Assembly (NCBI GenBank): GCA_038239195.1
Contig: JBBSEZ010000424.1
Span: forward strand, 1 to 8,583
DNA length: 8,583 nucleotides
Direction: 5' to 3'
DNA from: JBBSEZ01 sp038239195
GTDB lineage: Bacteria; Planctomycetota; Planctomycetia; Gemmatales; Gemmataceae
In this document: piece after piece, positions 1-6,520 of the stretch
Layout of the letters: each line of letters starts with the position of its first letter
How positions within the stretch are numbered: the first letter of the stretch is position 1
Program-made: the position numbers and the translations under genes
Notes under the pieces: model-generated
Databases searched by the model: none
Seen by the model: the letters and a program-made list of their open reading frames with translations, nothing else
Told to the model about the DNA's origin: nothing

Positions 1-44
1 GGCAAGCAAGAGGGGGCGCCGAAGGGCGCCCCCTCTTGCTTGCC
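1..44. terminator. Perfect 20-bp inverted repeat with GAAG loop (terminator-like hairpin)
   Basis: Bases 1-20 and 25-44 are exact reverse complements around a four-base GAAG loop. The stem is very GC-rich at its apex (GGGGGCGCC/GGCGCCCCC). The stem may extend past the left edge. No T-run follows on the plus strand (gtttcg), so it is not a textbook intrinsic terminator. It sits where transcription from a gene to the left, or from the minus-strand remnant at about 48-318, would end. It could also be a dispersed palindromic repeat. The hairpin is certain; its role is inferred. Confidence 0.6.
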
Positions 45-47
45 GTT

Positions 48-318
48 TCGCGATTGTCACATCCCGGCCGCGCCGCCTGCCGGCGGGCGGGTTGAGCTTG
101 CGGCCCCTGAGAGGGGCCTTCTTCCAGGCTTTTGGCAGCGCCTTGGCACTGTCGGGCGTGGTGACGAAGATGGTGTTGTCCAGGCGCACGGGCCGCAACT
201 TCACCAGGTCGGCGAGGAAAAACAGGGCGACGTCCAGGAGGGCGTTGAGCAGGGCGGCGCTGACGAGAGCTCTTGGAGTCGAACCTCCTGCGCCGGGGCC
301 GGCGGGGTTGACGGGCAG
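48..318 (-). pseudogene. Remnant of an STN-like (secretin/TonB short N-terminal) domain protein
   Basis: One minus-strand frame through this stretch reads like real protein. Its segments include ALVSAALLNALLDVALFFLA, then DLVKLRPVRLDNTIFVTT and a basic tail (KAWKKAPLRGRKLN). The order of amphipathic helix, 'LADLVKL', 'V.LDN.IFVTT' resembles the STN-type repeat domains common in planctomycete proteins. No ATG or GTG start lies in frame nearby, and upstream reading runs into the antisense of the protease gene. The frame also has no stop before the left edge. A shift of frame near 60 would give a TGA at 57-59, just before the 1-44 hairpin, where a stop would be expected. I read this as the C-terminal debris of a decayed gene cut off by the protease promoter. 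The family assignment is by eye and moderate to weak; a chance open frame in GC-rich DNA remains possible. Confidence 0.4.
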
Positions 319-330
319 CGCCGAATCTGA

Positions 331-359
331 TTGACACCATCCGCGCGCGCCCGGACAAT
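331..359 (+). promoter_or_regulatory. Sigma-70-type promoter of the protease operon
   Basis: A perfect -35 box TTGACA (331-336) is followed by exactly 17 bases and then GACAAT (354-359), a 4/6 match to TATAAT. Transcription would begin near 366, giving a leader of about 43 nt before the ATG at 409. This placement also argues against starting the protease at 331, because that would put the promoter inside the coding region. Confidence 0.6.
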
Positions 360-408
360 CTCCGTTCGCCGACCCATCGTTCCCTTCCGCGCTTGCCAGG
401 AGAGGCCC

Positions 409-1908
409 ATGCGTAAGCCCGTTGCCCGTCCGCAACAGTATGTCGTCCTTCCCACCCGAGGCCTCCGGGCCGCCTCCGCGACCTCCGGGGCCGGGCTCGG
501 CGCGTTCCTCGCCCGGCTCAACGAGGCCCGCTCCGCGCCGACCGTCAAGACCTTCGCCGCCAGCGCCGGCTTCAAAGTGGGGCCCGCGTTCAAGGTCCTC
601 GACTCCATCCACGACGACGGGGCCAAGTTGGTGGAGATGACTGCCGACACCGCCCAGGACCTGCTCGCCGCCCAGCCGGGCCTGCGCATCGTCCCGGTGG
701 TCTACTACCGGATCGCCCTGGCCCGCCGCCAGATTACAAACCGTGTCAAGGCCGCGGCCACGGCCCTCAAGATCGTGGTGACCGTCCGCTCCCGCGACGG
801 ATCGCCCATCCGGGGCGCGACGGTGGTGGCGTTCAAGGACTTCGAGAACCGAATCGGCGCTCAGGGCACTACCAGCGCCCAGGGTGTCGCCAAGCTGTCC
901 CTCGGCGGCGCCGGCAAGATCGAGCGGCTCTACGTGTACCCGAAGGTGGGCTTCTGGGGCGCGCTCAAGAAGAACGTCTCGGTCGAGGATGGCATAGAAG
1001 TCGCCCTGGTCCCCGTCGCCCTGGACTTCGTGGACGGGCTGCGGAACTACTACGGCAACGCCCCGGACGGGGCCGGCGCGGGGGTAACGGTGGGCGTGGT
1101 TGATACCGGCGTCGGCCCGCACCCGGACCTCGTGGTCGAGGGTGGCACGAACTGCGTCACTGGCGAAGACGCCGACGACTTCGGCGACAACGGCGAGGGC
1201 CACGGCAGCCACGTCGGCGGGATCATCGCGGCGCGGGGCACGCCCCCGGACGGCCTTCGCGGCCTGGCGCCCGGCGTCGCGCTGCGCAGCTACCGCGTCT
1301 TCGGCAAGGGGGCCGAGGGCGCCAGCAATTTCGCCATCGCCAAGGCGATCGACCAGGCCGTCAAGGACCACTGCGATCTCATCAACCTGAGCCTGGGCGG
1401 CGGGCCGAGCGACCCGGCCACGCAGTCGGCGGTCCACGCGGCGCGCGAGCAGGGGTGCCTGGTAGTGGCCGCCACGGGCAACGACGACCGCGGGCCGGTG
1501 AGCTTCCCCGCCGCCGACCCGCTCTGCATCTCCGTGTCGGCCCTGGGCCGCAAGGGAACGTTCCCGAAAGGCTCCGTCGAAGAGGGCGACGTGATGGGCC
1601 CATCGGGGACCGACGCCGACGAGTTCATCGCCGCCTTCTCCAACGTCGGCCCCGAGGTGAACCTGTGCGGGACCGGGGTGGGCATCCTTTCGACGGTGCC
1701 AGGCGGCTACGCGCCCCTGAGCGGCACCTCGATGGCCTCGCCGGCGGTGGCGGGCTATGCGGCCCGGCTGCTCTCCCAGCTCCCCGACGTGCTGGCCATG
1801 CCGCGCGACCAGGACCGCTCCGACGCCATCGCGAAGGCGCTGCTCCAGGCGGCGAAGGATCGCGGCTTCGCGGCGGAAATGCAGGGCAACGGCCTGCCTT
1901 TGCCCTAG
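409..1908 (+). CDS. Subtilisin-like S8 serine protease with N-terminal I9-like prodomain
   Basis: The product is a 499-residue endopeptidase of the subtilase (S8) family. The full catalytic set is visible: Asp232 in VGVVDTGVG, His265 in GHGSHVGG, oxyanion Asn358 in AATGND and Ser441 in SGTSMASPAVAG. The order is an I9-like prodomain (about 8-100), a beta-rich carboxypeptidase-regulatory-like segment (about 120-203, 'DGSPIRGATVVAF'), then the catalytic domain (about 224-480). I chose ATG 409 because AGGAG (398-402) lies six bases upstream and the promoter ends at 359; the frame is open back to 331 but without support. The N-terminus (MRKPVARPQQYVVLP) has no hydrophobic signal segment and there is no membrane anchor, so the enzyme looks cytoplasmic or non-classically exported. 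It precedes a small I9-like gene by 75 bases on the same strand, probably as one operon. The family call is firm; substrate and location are inferred. Confidence 0.93.
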   Translation: MRKPVARPQQYVVLPTRGLRAASATSGAGLGAFLARLNEARSAPTVKTFAASAGFKVGPAFKVLDSIHDDGAKLVEMTADTAQDLLAAQPGLRIVPVVYYRIALARRQITNRVKAAATALKIVVTVRSRDGSPIRGATVVAFKDFENRIGAQGTTSAQGVAKLSLGGAGKIERLYVYPKVGFWGALKKNVSVEDGIEVALVPVALDFVDGLRNYYGNAPDGAGAGVTVGVVDTGVGPHPDLVVEGGTNCVTGEDADDFGDNGEGHGSHVGGIIAARGTPPDGLRGLAPGVALRSYRVFGKGAEGASNFAIAKAIDQAVKDHCDLINLSLGGGPSDPATQSAVHAAREQGCLVVAATGNDDRGPVSFPAADPLCISVSALGRKGTFPKGSVEEGDVMGPSGTDADEFIAAFSNVGPEVNLCGTGVGILSTVPGGYAPLSGTSMASPAVAGYAARLLSQLPDVLAMPRDQDRSDAIAKALLQAAKDRGFAAEMQGNGLPLP

Positions 1909-1983
1909 ACGGGGCGCTGAGCGAGGAGGAATAATAGACGCGGTGAGGAGGGCGCTTGGGCGAGTTTTCCGGAGGGGACTGTC

Positions 1984-2220
1984 ATGGGCCGTTTCATCCT
2001 GCGCTTCACGGGCCGGGGGCCGATGCCCGACGCGGACCTGGCGCAGGTTCGCTCGACCAAGGGCGTGACCGTCGTGGACAGCTCTTCGCCCCGGATGCTC
2101 CTGGTCGAGGCCGCGCCGCGCACGGTCGAGCAACTGGCCGAGGCGCTGCCCGGTTGGGCCTGCGCCGCGGAGCAGATGGTCCCGCTGCCGAATCCGCGGC
2201 CGAGGCCCCGGCCGTCGTGA
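1984..2220 (+). CDS. Small stand-alone I9-like protease inhibitor/propeptide protein
   Basis: The protein has 78 residues, no signal peptide and a proline/arginine tail (PNPRPRPRPS). The start is fixed by GGAGGGG (1971-1977), six bases before ATG. Its core, VTVVDS (28-33), LLVEA (39-43) and ALPGW (54-58), matches the protease's own prodomain, FKVLDS (61-66), KLVEM (73-77) and AQPGL (88-92). The LVE-to-PG spacing is 16 residues in both, with a one-residue difference in the preceding turn. That beta-turn-beta-helix pattern is what I9 subtilisin propeptides and stand-alone I9 inhibitors (yeast proteinase B inhibitor type) look like. It lies directly downstream of the S8 gene with no promoter between. 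I infer a trans-acting inhibitor or folding chaperone for that protease. The gene call is strong, the fold assignment moderate, and the partner inferred from position and similarity. Confidence 0.78.
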   Translation: MGRFILRFTGRGPMPDADLAQVRSTKGVTVVDSSSPRMLLVEAAPRTVEQLAEALPGWACAAEQMVPLPNPRPRPRPS

Positions 2221-2345
2221 GCGGGGCGGCGGAGGCAAGGAAACAAACGCCTTGAGCCCTCTGCCCGATCTCGTTGACAGAGCGGACGGCGAACCACGTC
2301 CGGCGCCGCCGCGCGGCGAACAGAGGAAAGTCAAGCCGATACAAA

Positions 2346-2470
2346 GGCTGTGTCCTTCTGTTGGCCACCGCATGCGAACAGGTGTCCACTATTCCTGACG
2401 TAACTACCTGCCGTTCAAGCCCGTCTGGCTAACGTGCGGCCGTACACCGGCCAACACGAAGGACACAGCC
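2346..2470. repeat. 125-bp segment bounded by about 22-bp inverted repeats (possible MITE or IS remnant)
   Basis: The left arm (2346-2366, GGCTGTGTCCTTC-TGTTGGCC) is the reverse complement of the right arm (2449-2470) except for one extra base in the right arm. The arms are separated by 82 bases. A second small hairpin, GGCCG-TACAC-CGGCC (2438-2452), overlaps the right arm. No transposase frame is present and I see no target-site duplication next to either arm. A miniature non-autonomous element with terminal inverted repeats fits best; a long-stem RNA structure is the alternative. Confidence 0.5.
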
Positions 2471-2525
2471 CTGCCCCAAGAGGACGGTGCGTGCCCCCCT
2501 GGCTCCTGATAGCGCCGCAGGAAGT

Positions 2526-2543
2526 CCCCTCCTTGGGAGAGGG
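2526..2543 (-). terminator. Hairpin downstream of the kinase/WD40 gene
   Basis: CCC-CTCC (2526-2532) pairs with GGAG-(A)-GGG (2536-2543) around TTG, a seven-pair stem with one bulged A. It lies about 26 bases past the TGA of the minus-strand kinase gene. No U-run follows in that direction, so terminator activity is only plausible. Confidence 0.3.
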
Positions 2544-2568
2544 TGTGTGGGGGCAAGGGAATCGCCGC

Positions 2569-5255
2569 TCACCACCCCAGCGCCAGCCCGTGCGTCAACC
2601 GCCACAGGCGCACCGTCCCGTCCGCGCTCGCCGAGAGCGCTCGCCGGTCGTCCCGCGCGAAGGCGACGGCCAGGATGGCGTCGCGGTGCAGCGTGAAGCG
2701 GCGCAGCTCTTGCTCGTTCGCCGCCTCCCACAGCCGCACCGTACCGTCCTGGCCGCCGGAGAGCAGCCGCTCCCCCTTCGACGAGAACGCCAGGCAGCGC
2801 ACCGCGCCCTTGTGCTCCTGCAACCGCTTCGTCTCCCGGCCGGTCGCGCGCTCCCAGACGCGAATCGTTCCGTTGCGGTGCCCCGTCGCCACGCGCTGCC
2901 CGTCGAGCGTGCAGGCGACGCTGCTCACGTCCGCCAGGCGCCCCTGCAACCGTCCGCTTTCCTTCTCGTGCGCCACGTCCCACAGCCGCACCGTGCCGTC
3001 CTCGCTCGCCGAGACGGCCAACCGACCGTCGAACGACAGCGCCAGCCCGACGATCGTTCTTTCGTGTCCCTTGAGCCGGGCCAGCGGCGGCGGGACGGCG
3101 CCCGGCTCGGCTGTCTTGCTCTCCTTGGATGGCTGCCCGACGAGCCGCTGCTCGCGCAGGCCCCACGTCAGCAGTTCGCCCTCGGTGTTGCCGCACAGGA
3201 GGCGCTTGCCGTCGCCAGCGAAGGCGGCGGCGCCCAACCCGAAGGGGGCGAGCTCGTGGGCGCCTGGCTGCTTGTCGGCCGTCAGGCCCCAGGCGCGGAA
3301 CTTCCCATCTTCCGATGCCAGCAGCGCCGAGCGGCCGTCCGACGAAAAGGCCAGGGCCCGCGGCGCTCCCTTCCGGCCACGCAACCTTTGCTCCTCCTTG
3401 CCGCCCTCCACGTCCCACAGGCGCAGCGCGTCGTCGCCCGGGCCGGCGCTGAGGAACTGTCGGCCGTCGGGGCCCAACGCGAGGCACGTCACGGGCCCCG
3501 TATGTCCCTCGAAGACGCGCAGCTCGCCCGTGTCGGCCAGGGTGCGCCACAGGAGCAGCGGGACGGCGGCGCCGATCAGCAGAGCGAGGAGCAGCACCTC
3601 GCCTGGGGACTTGCGAAGGAGCGGAAAGGCGACAAACCAGAGGGCCCCGAGGACGGTCGCCAGCAAGAGGAAGTGGAGCAACGGCGACGACGTCTCCCAC
3701 CTGGCCATGCCGAGCAGGGCGGCGGCCAGCGCCTCTCCGCCCACGGCGGCGGCGGCGGCGCCCGCGAGCCCGCCGAGGAAGTTTCCACCTTGCAACCAGC
3801 CGGAGACGAGGCCGAGCCCGGCGAGCAGGGCGCTCATGCCGTAAAGCGGGCTCAACGGGCCCGCGGTGCGCGTCCCGGCCTGATGGCCGGCGATCCCACC
3901 CAGCAGCCCCAGCAGCAGCCCGCCCGCCACCCACACCACCAACCAGGCGGCCGAGCGCCGGCCGGCCCGGCCCTCGGCGAACCACGCGGCCCCGCCGGAC
4001 AGGGCCCCCAGACGCGCCCACGTCACCAACACCAAGGCCTGGCCCTCGGGGCGAAAACCGGGCCAGGTGCCGATCCCCGAGGCGGGGGGCCTGGCGAGCA
4101 GGTAGTCGAGCAGGTAGCCGACCCCGGCGCCCAGCGCCGCGCCCACACACAGCCGCGACAACGCCCGTCCGAGCGCCCCAACTGGGGCGGCAGCGGGCTT
4201 GCGCGGAGGGGCGGCCGGCTCGCGCACCGGTCGCGCAGGCTTTCCGGGGCTCGACGGGTACGCTCTGCGACAGGCGGGGCAGCGCACCTGCTTGCCCAGG
4301 AGCGCCGACGGCAGGAGAACCTCCTTGCGACAGTGAGGACACGCGACGGTCGTCTGCGCCGGCGCCGGCTCGCGCGCCGGCGTGACCGCCCCGGCGGGGC
4401 CACGACCGAGCAAGGCGCTCGCGAAGGAAGCGCAGTCGGGGAAGCGCTGCGCCGCCAGCGTGGACAGGGCGCGCTGGAGCGCCGCCACCATGGCCGGCGG
4501 GGCGCTGGGGACGAGCGCGTTGAGGGGCGGGGCGGCCTGGCGGGCGTGGAGCAGGGCGATGGCGGCCGGCGTCGTGCCGTCGTAGGGGTAGCGGGCCGCG
4601 AGCAGTTCGTAGACGGTGACGGCGAGGGCGTACTGATCGGCCCGCCCGTCGTAGGACTGTCCCAGCGCCAGTTCGGGCGCGAGGTACTGGGGGGTGCCGA
4701 CGACCGTACCGGCTTGCGTGAGCACGGTCCCCGGGCGGGCGGGCTGGCCGCCCTCGAGCGCCTTGACGATGCCGAAGTCGCCGAGGTGAGGATGGCCTTG
4801 CGCGTCGAAGAGGATGTTGTCGGGCTTGACGTCGCGGTGGACGTAGCCCTGGCCGTGGATGAAGTCGAGCGCCCCGGCGATGGCGGGGAGCCAGGTTTGC
4901 AGCGACGCGAGCGACACGCGCCCCCCTGGTCGCGCTGCCGGTCGCGCAGGCTCCCGCCGGCGAGGAACTGCAGGACGGTGAAGGTGGCGTCGCCGTGCTG
5001 GCCGAAATCGACCACCTTGACCACGGCGGGGTGCTCGAGTCGGACGAGGACGCGGACCTCGCGGGTGAAGCGCGCGGCGAACTCGGGATCGTCGAGCATG
5101 GCGCGGCGCGGCACCTTGACGACGACCTCGCGGCCGAACTTGACCTCGACGGCGCGGTAGACGTAGGCCATGCCGCCCTCGCCGAGCCGGGCGACGACCT
5201 TGTAGCGCCCGCCCAGGAGCAGTTGACCGACCCAGTTCGACGTGTCCGTCTTCAT
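2569..5255 (-). CDS. Frameshifted Ser/Thr protein kinase with zinc ribbon, membrane region and seven WD40 repeats
   Basis: Read through a one-base frameshift at 4921-4926, this is a sensor kinase of about 895 residues. ATG 5253-5255 has GGAGG (5260-5264) upstream. The kinase shows the Gly loop GEGGMA (25-30), Lys47, Glu66, HRDVKPDN (Asp142), DFG (Asp160) and APE. A zinc ribbon follows (CPHC at 306-309, CPAC at 326-329), then about seven hydrophobic segments (about 368-572). Seven WD40 repeats fill the rest (about 582-890; signatures ALRLWDV, TVRLWDV, TIRVWER, TVRLWEA, TVRLWRL), enough for one complete propeller. As sequenced, the N-terminal frame ends at 4023 (410 residues, only the first 111 or so meaningful), while the open frame from GTG 4917 to 2569 lacks the ATP-binding Gly loop and Lys. 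Neither half alone is a working kinase. The domain calls are strong; whether the break is biological or a sequencing error is open. Confidence 0.85.
4921..4926 (-). other. Frameshift site in a six-G run of the kinase gene
   Basis: On the minus strand the gene reads CAG GGG GGC GCG and leaves frame. With seven Gs it would read CAG GGG GGG CGC GTG TCG, joining SLRDRQRDQ directly to GGRVSLASLQTW and restoring a standard kinase domain between the hinge region and the HRD loop. The local string G GGG GGC also fits the X-XXY-YYZ pattern of a -1 slippery site. An indel in the homopolymer, natural or from sequencing, is the simplest cause. Confidence 0.85.
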
Positions 5256-5287
5256 GCGACCTCCGGGCGGTCTGGCGCGGGACGAGA

Positions 5288-5293
5288 ATTATG
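5288..5293 (-). promoter_or_regulatory. Possible -10 box of the kinase/WD40 gene
   Basis: On the minus strand CATAAT (5/6 of TATAAT) lies 32 bases before the ATG at 5255, in a short AT-rich island within GC-rich DNA. No good -35 box is seen 16-18 bases upstream, so this is tentative. Confidence 0.3.
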
Positions 5294-5320
5294 CGAAGGC
5301 AAGAGGCAGGACTTGGTTTG

Positions 5321-5374
5321 TTGTAGGACGGCCCTCCTGAGCCGTCCGGACGGCTCGGGAGAGCCGTCCTACAA
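5321..5374. repeat. 54-bp nested palindrome (REP-like intergenic element)
   Basis: Bases 5321-5347 and 5348-5374 are reverse complements at 25 of 27 positions with no loop. Each half can also fold alone: GGACGGC/GCCGTCC on the left (7 bp, 8-base loop) and GGACGGCTC/GAGCCGTCC on the right (9 bp, GGGA loop). It lies between the divergent kinase and isomerase genes, upstream of both coding starts. The tandem-hairpin form resembles dispersed intergenic palindromes (REP/BIME or MITE type). Copies elsewhere cannot be judged from this window. Confidence 0.7.
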
Positions 5375-5489
5375 GGTGGCCTTTTCCTCCCGGTCGCCTG
5401 ACGTCGGCCCCTCCCTCCCGCAAGCGGCGGGACGCCGTCGCGTTCGGCGGATAGGATGCTCCCTGTCCCTCTCCCTCCTGGAGCTCCCC

Positions 5490-6389
5490 ATGCACACCCG
5501 CCGCCACTTCCTGCACGCCGCCCTCGGCGCCGGCACCGCGCTCGCCCTGCCCCCTGCCGCCGGCGCCATCGAGCCGATCCGCCGCAACGGCAGGGCGCAC
5601 CTGCGCCTGAGCCTGGCCGCCTACAGTTACAACCGCCACCTGGCGCTCAAGGGCAAGGCCAAGCCGACGATGACGCTCGAGGACTTCATCGACGTCGCCG
5701 CAGGCCTCGACGTGCCCGCCGTCGAACTGACCGCCTACTACTTCCCGCGCACCACGCCCGATTACCTGGCGCGGATCAAGGGCCGTTGCACCCGCCTGGG
5801 CCTCGACGTGAGTGGGACCGCCGTGGGCAACGACTTCTGCGTGGCCGGCGCCGCCGCACTGCGGACCGAGCTCGATTCCGTGAAGCGCTGGATCGAGCAC
5901 AGCGCCCGGCTCGGGGCCAAGACCATGCGCATCTTCGCCGGCCGAGCCCCGCGCGGCGAGGCCGAGGAGGCGGTGCGCCGGCGCTGCGTGGCGGCGATTC
6001 AGGAGGCGTGCGACCACGGGGCGCGCCACGGCATCTTCCTGGCGCTGGAGAACCACGGCGGCATCACCGCGACGGCCGAGCAGTTGCTGGCCCTCGTCAA
6101 GGCGGTCAAGCACGACTGGTTCGGCGTCAACCTCGACACGGGCAACTTTCACACCGCCGACCCCTACGCCGACATGGCGCGGGCCGCGCCCTACGCCGTC
6201 GTCGTGCAGGTCAAGACGGAGGCCTTCCCCGCCGGCAAGCCGAAGGAGGAGGCCGACCTGAACAAGGTGGTTGGCATCTTGCGCCGGGCCCACTTTCGCG
6301 GCTACGTCGCGCTGGAGTACGAGGCGCGCGAAGGCCCGAAGACGGCGGTGCCGAAGTACGTCGCGGCGCTCAAGAAGTTGATGGGATAG
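5490..6389 (+). CDS. Tat-exported sugar phosphate isomerase/epimerase (xylose isomerase-like TIM barrel)
   Basis: The 299-residue product begins with a Tat signal: MHTRRHFL (RRxFL) followed by a hydrophobic Ala/Leu stretch and a likely cleavage site near AGA-IE (26/27). The mature part fits the xylose isomerase-like (AP endonuclease 2) barrel: VELTAYYF (Glu79), FLALENHGG (Glu187), GVNLDTGNFH (Asp216, His221), VVVQVKTE (Gln240) and VALEYEA (Glu276). Glu187, Asp216 and Glu276 are probable metal ligands; the fourth position, often His in the tagatose epimerase group, appears to be Gln240. Such enzymes interconvert or oxidise sugars, but the substrate cannot be told from sequence. GGAG (5480-5483) six bases before ATG fixes the start; the frame is open further upstream without support. 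It is divergent from the kinase/WD40 gene and convergent with the next kinase, so probably transcribed alone. Confidence 0.88.
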   Translation: MHTRRHFLHAALGAGTALALPPAAGAIEPIRRNGRAHLRLSLAAYSYNRHLALKGKAKPTMTLEDFIDVAAGLDVPAVELTAYYFPRTTPDYLARIKGRCTRLGLDVSGTAVGNDFCVAGAAALRTELDSVKRWIEHSARLGAKTMRIFAGRAPRGEAEEAVRRRCVAAIQEACDHGARHGIFLALENHGGITATAEQLLALVKAVKHDWFGVNLDTGNFHTADPYADMARAAPYAVVVQVKTEAFPAGKPKEEADLNKVVGILRRAHFRGYVALEYEAREGPKTAVPKYVAALKKLMG

Positions 6390-6483
6390 GGCGCGGCGCC
6401 ACGGCAATCGCCCCTCGGGATCGCGGCCGAAACATCTTCTCGGTTGAGGGCCCGAGGTGCGCTACAGGGCCTCGCAGCGCGCT

Positions 6484-6499
6484 GGAGGGACCGCCCTCC
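6484..6499. terminator. Hairpin between convergent genes
   Basis: GGAGGG (6484-6489), loop ACCG and CCCTCC (6494-6499) form a six-pair GC stem. It lies between the isomerase stop (6389) and the stop of the converging kinase (6521), so it could serve both directions. It lacks a T-run on either side, hence modest confidence. Confidence 0.35.
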
Positions 6500-6520
6500 G
6501 TGGCGTTCCGCTCCGGTTAC

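Larger units (their letters stand above)
2221..2568. other. Gene-free stretch between convergent genes
   Basis: These 348 bases separate the I9-like gene from the converging kinase gene, and no frame in them reads like protein. They hold a small hairpin at 2283-2302 (CGGACG, 8-base loop, CGTCCG) that could end the protease operon but lacks a T-run. They also hold a 12-bp GC palindrome at 2307-2318, an inverted-repeat-bounded segment at 2346-2470 and a hairpin at 2526-2543 near the kinase stop. The 2346-2470 segment is visibly less GC-biased than its surroundings. Confidence 0.6.

Noticed and set aside
331..408. Earlier start for the protease
   Set aside because: The frame is open from 331, but the stretch contains the promoter and no ribosome binding site, and the 26 added residues (Arg/Pro-rich) look non-coding. 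ATG 409 has a good AGGAG.
1924..1930. Strong AGGAGGA between the protease and the small gene
   Set aside because: No start codon lies at a proper distance with a sensible frame (a GTG at 1943 opens only a noise frame), while GGAGGGG at 1971 serves ATG 1984.
2274..2302. TTGACA as a second promoter
   Set aside because: The -10 position 17 bases downstream is CGTCCG, and no gene follows on the plus strand.
2429..4342. A 637-residue minus-strand open frame
   Set aside because: It is a shifted shadow of the WD40 part; its composition is almost all Arg, Ala, Gly and Pro, while the overlapping frame gives clear WD40 repeats.
2434..5160. A 908-residue open frame on the plus strand
   Set aside because: It is antisense to the kinase/WD40 gene, low in complexity (Arg, Gly, Pro, Glu), has no domain pattern or ribosome binding site, and arises from GC-rich codon use.
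4995..5489. Upstream extension of the isomerase frame
   Set aside because: It runs antisense to the kinase N-terminus and through the 54-bp palindrome; the Tat signal begins exactly at ATG 5490 with its own ribosome binding site.
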